Source of the DNA: Branchiostoma floridae
Taxonomy: Eukaryota; Chordata; Leptocardii; Amphioxiformes; Branchiostomatidae
Direction: 5' to 3'
Assembly: GCF_000003815.2 (NCBI RefSeq)
Contig: NC_049987.1
Location: 17,773,959-17,837,958 of the forward strand
Length of the DNA: 64,000 nt
Shown here: positions 58,201 to 64,000 of the stretch, one piece after another
How positions within the stretch are numbered: position 1 is the first letter of the stretch
Layout of the letters: every line of letters begins with the position of its first letter
Position numbers and translations under genes: made by a program
Notes under the pieces: generated by a model
Told to the model about the DNA's origin: nothing
Seen by the model: only the letters and a program-made list of their open reading frames with translations
The model's database searches: none

Positions 58201-61200
58201 ATATTTACCATAGGGCATGGTGCGTTGTGCGATGAGTTGATCAGGGGTGTGGATGGAGTACACTTTGTTAGCCCTCCCGAGGAAGGCCGCCAGGTTGGCC
58301 GTGTACGAGGCTACGGTCACGAGAATGAAGAACCACCAGGTTCCAGCAACGACCTGGAAATAATTTGGAGAAAAAATGTCAAAAAGACCCAGAAATGATG
58401 TCAAGAAAACTGCTTTGACGGGGGCATTGGACAGCAATAGAAATAGAAAATGGTGACATTCAAATAACTTTGGACACAATTTAAGTAAAAAACAACAACT
58501 GCAAAGTATGTGGCAATAATAATAATAACGATGGTGTTGTCGATAATGATGTCAACGATCATGGTAATGATGATAATAATGATAACAATTTTAATTATAA
58601 TGGTAATATCGGTAGTCATTTTAGTTTGCATTTGTATCTTTGTAAAATTTTTCTGAGTTTTGTTCTCAGTACAGTACAGTCACGATTGGATAGTGGCCAG
58701 TGGACAGAAAGGATGTCTAAAGTGTGCAGACCTTAGTACAAGTCGATAGATGTCAAATAACATACCCGTCCAGCAATGGATTTTGGCAAATTTTCTCCGC
58801 CCTGTCCCACTAGACAGCCGTACGTGAACCACGCACTTTGCACTAGGTTCATGTTATTGCCTTCATCTGCTTCCACAATACCTCGTTGTGCCAGCCCGCG
58901 CCATTCAAACGGATCCAGCCTACGAAGAAAAGTATGCAAAGGTGACATCTTACTGCACTTGGGGCGCTGATGTGGCACTGCGGGGTTCGAAAGAATATTG
59001 AACGAATTTTAGAGAAAAAGAAAGAATTTGTCTATGTTTTGTGTATTTTGTTGTATTAAGTACGTTTTACGCAATATCTAAAGTATAAAAACAAATCGGC
59101 GAAAATAACACAGCAGTGCCAAGGTAGCCAAATCCCGCAGTGCCGCACCGGTGCCCCAAGTGCAGTGAGATTGACTGATGTATCGCGAAATATCAGAAAT
59201 CGTATACAGCAATGATGTATAGCTCAAAGCTAGGTTCTTAGCTATTTGAGTCCAGTAGTAAAGACGTGTTGAATTTTATTAACTATGCCAATACTATACC
59301 ATTGTACATTTCCAAAAAGTAAACAAACGTTCACACGCCAAATAGCAACTGAATATGGTTTTGGAAACGGTCGACCGGTCAGACATTATAATACCCAGTT
59401 GCCAGATCTGAGTGATTGCTATTTGGCGTGTGAACCTGGATGTCTAACCTTCATCGACGATAAACAATTACTCACAATAGCGATGACAATTATGATACTA
59501 ACCTGTTAATAAGAAAGAGTGAGATGCTGACTGCAACGACGGCCGCCCCAATAGCGGCCCATACCAAAATCTCGAACGGAGCTAGGAACTCAAATATTCC
59601 AGCGACGTCCATGATGTTGAGCGTGGAATCTGCACGTTTGATGATGATGTAGTAGCCTTGGTGGGCCAGGGGAAAGGAGTACTCTAAAACTTCAGTACGT
59701 CTGGAACGTGTGGTAGCTCCATAGAGCACTGCGTCAGCCTGTTGTGTGGATAATACAAATGTTAGGGCAAATATGACGTATAAGTACTTGCAATGCAGAA
59801 AATGTAGATGAAATATACAGTAGTTTTCTGGATAGCTTGTATACATGAACCTTTGTGCTCTTCGCATGACAAGTTCCGTACTTCTATGTGTGAGTATTTG
59901 GACGATAACTATTTTTGTTTGCATAACTCAGCACTGATGAATTCTTTATTTGGAACTTCATCGGGAATAGATTCATTTCCAATTACGACCATCTTGCAAT
60001 TTGCTCGCGAGAGTAAGGTATTGCGAGAACTCAGGCGATCTTTACCTAGACGAGGCCGGAGATGGTTCACGTTGATCTCAGATAGGCTTAACCCTACCCA
60101 GACTTGGGGTTGGGGGCTGGGGGTGGGGGAGGGGCTAAAAGTGCCCGCGCCAACTTTGACCTCCTATAGCTCCTAAACGGCTTGTGCTAGAACAACCAAA
60201 CTTGGTGACTTTTCCTAAAATATTGTTGGCAACAATTTCAAAAAAATTGGGTAAGTTTATGATTTTTCGTGTTGCCATGGCAACGGGTTTCTGAAAGGCA
60301 AATTTTACAAAAATCACTAATTTTGGTTTAAACAATGGGGTTATAAGATTTTCTTGCTAAACTAAACTTCTTTTCATATATCTTTAATATCTAACACATC
60401 TTAGTTAAACATTCATAATCAAATATTCATAAATTATGCTAATGAGATGACGTAATTGGTCAAAATCCAAGATGGCCGACAATATCATAATTTAAAGTAT
60501 AACAAGCTTATTTTCTCTCAGATTTCATCACTACGTGGACTTTTCTTACAGAAAACATTCATGTGAACATTTTTAATCCATTTTCATGGGTTTTGAGCGT
60601 TATATGTTGAAAAAAATGTATCTTGAAAAATTTAAGGTTGATAATCCAAGATGGCGGATAGCTAAGCTTTAGATGACGTCATTCTGTGACGTCATTTTGA
60701 CGTCGTTGCGTCGGCTTTTGATAAAAAAAAGTCTTATAACACTTAAATATTAATAAGAAACCTTTATTGGTAACTTTTTGAGTGAGATATTTAGGTATTA
60801 TTCCCCGATTTAGCCAAAAATATCAATTAATGACGTCATAATTACGTCAAATTACGTCATAATGATATAAAAATTTTCAGGAATTATAAAACTCGATGAG
60901 CACAGCCCCCCTGCAAATTTGGTGATCGTACAGTAAGCCGTTTTGAAAATACGAAGGGGGGGGGGTCGAATGAGCCCCCCCTCCCCCCCAGTCCAGGGAA
61001 GGCCCCCCCCAAAAAAACAGTCTGGATAGGGTTAAACTGTATTGTAAGGTAATTCGAAATGCGACTAAATAGGGAATTATATCTCACCTTCTTATTAATA
61101 AGTGCACCGGTAAGTCCAGTCCATTCACCATTAACTTTCTCACCGATTTTGATTTTTGTTAGATTCATCACCCATGTGAAGCCAAGACGTTTCTAGAAAA

Positions 61201-63931
61201 AAAAAGAGGAAAATTCGATATGTCGTCTCAACGCACTTCAATGAAATCAATACAATGTAGAATCACGTAAGATCAAAGTACAAATAAATAATGGATCTAC
61301 AATTAGTAAATACATCTTGTTGTGCAATCAGTTGTGCATTGCAGATAGGGAATTTTTGGTGATTTCTGTTCCTATACAAAAAGAAACATTCACGATAAGG
61401 TAATGAAATTACCTGCAAGTGGTCCATTAGATCAGGAAAGAATCCCTCGAAGTTCTTTCTATGACAGGGCTTTTCATAATGGCAAGTGGCGCCATCTTTC
61501 AGAGTCAGCCACGGCCTCTTCTGTAAGTTGTACCAAGACATAAACGTGTACTTTCAACTTCGTGAGAGGGAAATCATTAGATCCGTAAATAATTTCATCG
61601 GGTTGGTCGATCAATCGAGCAAAGTCTTTGTTTCACAACCTTCTTTTCATTCTTCCGTAGGTGTTTCAGCGACTATCTGTCGTCTTCATCAGTACAGAAT
61701 AAAACAAAACATTGTCGGTGCGATGTGAAGTAGACAGAGACAGTGCAATCCGAACTTAACCTATTGCACTGTCTCTGTCTAATTCAGAAAAGATGAAATT
61801 TTTAAATGTACGTCCAAAAAAATTTGAGTGATATCCATCACTCTTTTTTATAGCGTCACTACAATTGGTTTTGTTCAACCATATGAAGTATCTAAATACG
61901 GTTTACATTGTCAGATATCTGATGCTGATCTTCTGAACTATTGCCACTGAAATAAAACATGGTTGTTAAACCTAGCCTTAACATAAAAGAATTTGGGCAC
62001 TAGCCTATGTTGAAAATTTTCATAATATAATCTTATACGTTACAAAGGACGTAACACAACGGACAATATTGGATGTCAATTATACACCATTGTTGTGCAA
62101 CAAAAGAAGTGTTGGTTGTTTCTTACCACTCTTCCAAGGATCTTAAGCTGTCGTCCTCCTAAGACAGGGTCTGCCGTCTGTTGGTGTTCCAACTTGGTCC
62201 ATGCCTCAAAAGTGACTCCAACTCCTTCCTGCCAATGTCCGACCTTATAAAGGAAAATAAGGCATAAAAGTAAGATCTATAAGAATATATGTTTATGCAA
62301 ATGCAAAAAAATGTGCCCGATGAATGTGATCCCCACACATGTGTTTTATATCTTAAATTATTAGATATTCTTTAAGTTACTTGATATTCATTCATATTCA
62401 AGTTACTAACTAGCCTTTTAAGTAGCATATATTTAAATTTGCCCATATAGTTAGTTTACAAATATTTTACAGGGTTATGCACGTATGGTAATTGCGTTAA
62501 TCAAATCTCTTCGGCAGAGCATATGGATTAGTACTAAATGTTTTCCATTACATATAATAGATCGTCCTTATTTTTGTATCATCAAATAACAGCACATAGT
62601 CATACAAATAACTGACAAAAACTAAATATCATGCTCTGATATTAAATTTGTTTTGCATGAGAGTTTTAACGTATCAATTTAGATTGGAAAGTTAAGAATA
62701 TTACTGATAAAACCATTATTTCGCGTCAATAAAACTAGACTTCTCACGTTCGCTGGTCGTCCTTCCGAGGAAAGCTGCATTATCTCAACAGAAAGATCCA
62801 TCCGCGTTCCCTCGGGACCAAACGCCACAGTCCCCGTACTCCCGTTCAGCCGAACCTGTTTATAACGACATTACCATTGATTGCGTGCACAAACATCCAG
62901 GGAAAAGAGATGAAAGAGGCACCGGGGGTCACTGGAAGGTTTTTAAGGCTAATTGTCTCTAACAAATCATGTTTTAATACGGCACTAATCTGTGAAAAGA
63001 TACAAATCATGATACATATCCTGGATGGGCTATCGTAAACAAGTTAATGACATTAGAGTACATCCAACTGCCAAACATGTGTAAAAGCCATGATATTAGG
63101 GCAAAGCTTGTAAATGGCAGCGTAGGGGAGGTAGACAAATATAATAGTATACGATAGTAATGGTTAGAAGTAATAGAATTTAAAAAAGATCTGAAACTGG
63201 CTTGATGTTTTTCTTAAGAGTTCATCCCCACAGAATATGTAGAGTGATTTGAAAAGGTGGCGTAGCAAGTAGTAGCCTGGGATTCCTTTTTCCTATGAAA
63301 ATAAACATGTGGTCTTATCACCAACACCAAGACTACCGACAGTCTCAAGTCCAAGATCAACCATACAATCATTAACAATTGAATACATTTGATTAACATG
63401 GCTGGGATGTACCAATATTGGTCTTCAAGCTTGTAGAAAGGGTGCTAAAAGTTGCAAAGGCTGCTAGATGTATTCAGGTCTGAGGCATACCCTATATACA
63501 GATTAAGATACCTCTGGAACTGCCGTCCGTATCCCATTGCAGACATCCTGCTCATTAGCAGAAACCATGGCCGCATGGGAAACTACCGACGCCGCGTCGA
63601 AGGCCAGTGCGTTTTGGATACTGTAGCTTTGGTTGGTTCCTCTTAAAGCATCATCGAACATAAAATCTGTCGTACCGTGACTCCGCAACTGGAAAACTGT
63701 CAGATGTACTCCCGTATTCCTGTATTCAAACAACTCAAGTTTGTTCAACTCCTGCAAGAGAGAAATATTTGTCGACATTGTTTATCATAGATACAGGTAT
63801 GCAAGTGACAATAGATCAAGGATGTCACAGTTATAAAACAAAGAACAGTCAATGTTAGAATTTCTAGTTACACTTACCAAGTTTGATAGAATCCAATGGT
63901 GTCTTGGATCAAGCATGAGATGACCATGAGC
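55249..63931 (-). CDS. Ionotropic glutamate receptor B (3' portion; 5' end outside window)
   Basis: Exons: 63878-63931, 63512-63751, 62748-62855, 62127-62243, 61413-61520, 61088-61192, 59503-59738, 58766-58919, 58209-58353, 57179-57420, 56529-56629, 55892-56060 and probably 55249-55323. Lengths and phases equal those of iGluR-A except the second (240 against 237) and fifth (108 against 99). It has the C-terminal part of the amino-terminal domain, the whole ligand-binding domain, M1, pore loop (YGCLVGQGG), M3 (SYTANLAAF) and M4. The carboxylate-binding Arg is kept (SRRTEVLEYS), but the acid position reads FIAGANY, Gly instead of Glu. After M4 an extra G follows the AAAAAG that ends the exon in iGluR-A. 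The reading frame then hits TAG at 55886, or splices from GTTAGG with a shift, so the tail exon and the 3' limit are uncertain. Confidence 0.85.
56923..57120. repeat. Foldback element in an iGluR-B intron
   Basis: TGGTCTAGTTCAAAGTTCAA and its diverged complement TTGAACTATAACCTAGACCA form the ends. Confidence 0.6.
57907..58185. mobile_element. Repeat with 15-bp terminal inversion and hammerhead-like motif
   Basis: AAAATATGGGATATA (57907-57921) and TATATCCCATATTTT (58171-58185) are perfect inverted copies. Inside, at 58098-58127, lies CTGAGGA, then a GTGTC/GACAC stem, then GAAAC, the layout of a hammerhead ribozyme core as known from Penelope-like retroelements. The right end reaches into the intron just before exon 58209-58353. 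Confidence 0.45.
58513..58615. repeat. (AAT)n/(GAT)n-rich microsatellite
   Basis: AATAATAATAAT and ATGATGATAATAATGAT trinucleotide runs in an iGluR-B intron. Confidence 0.8.
59328..59435. repeat. Foldback element in an iGluR-B intron
   Basis: GTTCACACGCCAAATAGCAA and TTGCTATTTGGCGTGTGAAC are perfect 20-bp inverted copies about 70 bp apart. Confidence 0.85.
60089..61035. mobile_element. piggyBac-like MITE with TTAA duplications
   Basis: Element 60093-61031 starts CCCTACCCAGACT and ends AGTCTGGATAGGG, and is bounded on both sides by TTAA (60089-60092 and 61032-61035). TTAA target duplication with CCC termini is the signature of piggyBac elements. Interior is non-coding, rich in TGACGTCA-type motifs, with G/C homopolymers near the right end. 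It lies in the intron between exons 61088-61192 and 59503-59738 of iGluR-B. Confidence 0.85.
61661..61694 (-). ncRNA. Hammerhead-like ribozyme motif (candidate)
   Basis: On the minus strand: CTGATGA, then a stem formed by CGAC and GTCG with flanking AG/CT pairs and one bulge, then GAAAC. This is the conserved hammerhead core order (CUGANGA - stem II - GAAA). It lies beside a 19-bp perfect hairpin (61731-61781), so it is probably the end of a retroelement. Cleavage site and stems I/III not established. Confidence 0.35.
61731..61781. repeat. 19-bp perfect hairpin
   Basis: TAGACAGAGACAGTGCAAT (61731-61749) and ATTGCACTGTCTCTGTCTA (61763-61781) are exact complements around a 13-base loop. Confidence 0.95.
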
Positions 63932-64000
63932 CTAATAGTATATGGACGAATATAAATATATCATGAAGCCGTCATGATGTTAAAATCAACAAGCCACTTC

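Noticed and set aside
1-64000. CRISPR arrays, rRNA or tRNA genes, bacterial operons
   Set aside because: No direct-repeat/spacer pattern, no recognisable rRNA or tRNA sequence, and all genes are spliced eukaryotic genes.

Overview
The window is eukaryotic, intron-rich and full of small foldback (MITE-like) elements. It is most likely from a lancelet (Branchiostoma). I infer this from chordate-type genes with vertebrate-like exon phasing, the gene families seen (an NHL protein, a caspase, a ZU5-UPA-death protein, lineage-expanded ionotropic glutamate receptors) and the many unrelated MITE families. Species assignment is inference. Two assembly gaps are present (661-760, 28879-29108). All gene models were built by hand from splice signals, reading phase and comparison between paralogues inside the window.

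Layout. 2982-6086 (+): 3' half of an ABHD4/ABHD5-like alpha/beta hydrolase (copy 1), whose last exon carries a 2-bp frameshift. 7351-8926 (+): 3' part of an NHL beta-propeller gene. 9969-13014 (-): a complete 437-residue ZU5-UPA-death-domain protein, resembling the C-terminal half of PIDD but starting with a hydrophobic segment. 13537-18993 (-): a 319-residue caspase with a QACQG active site, directly upstream on the same strand. 20220-25006, 27004-31265 and 33421-36994 (+): three complete seven-exon ABHD4/5-like copies (350, 352 and 351 residues). 38272-50757 (-): a complete 17-exon ionotropic glutamate receptor of 841 residues (iGluR-A). 55249-63931 (-): the 3' twelve or thirteen exons of a tandem paralogue (iGluR-B), whose start lies beyond the window.

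How the genes relate. The ABHD copies are a tandem array, with exon lengths nearly identical and 5' flanks partly conserved; they probably act on (lyso)phospholipids. The caspase and the PIDD-like protein sit head to tail 522 bp apart. Because PIDD-type death-domain proteins act in caspase-activating platforms, this pair may be a functional module, and it is the most interesting part of the window. The two receptors keep the same intron phases, share an unusual glycine at the pore Q/R/N position, and differ at the acidic residue that normally binds the ligand amino group.

Repeats include a piggyBac-like MITE with TTAA duplications, a hAT-like MITE with a degenerate 8-bp duplication, a three-copy MITE family of which one copy abuts the iGluR-A stop codon, hammerhead-like motifs in receptor introns, and about three 240-bp tandem units in a caspase intron. 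I saw no rRNA, tRNA or CRISPR.
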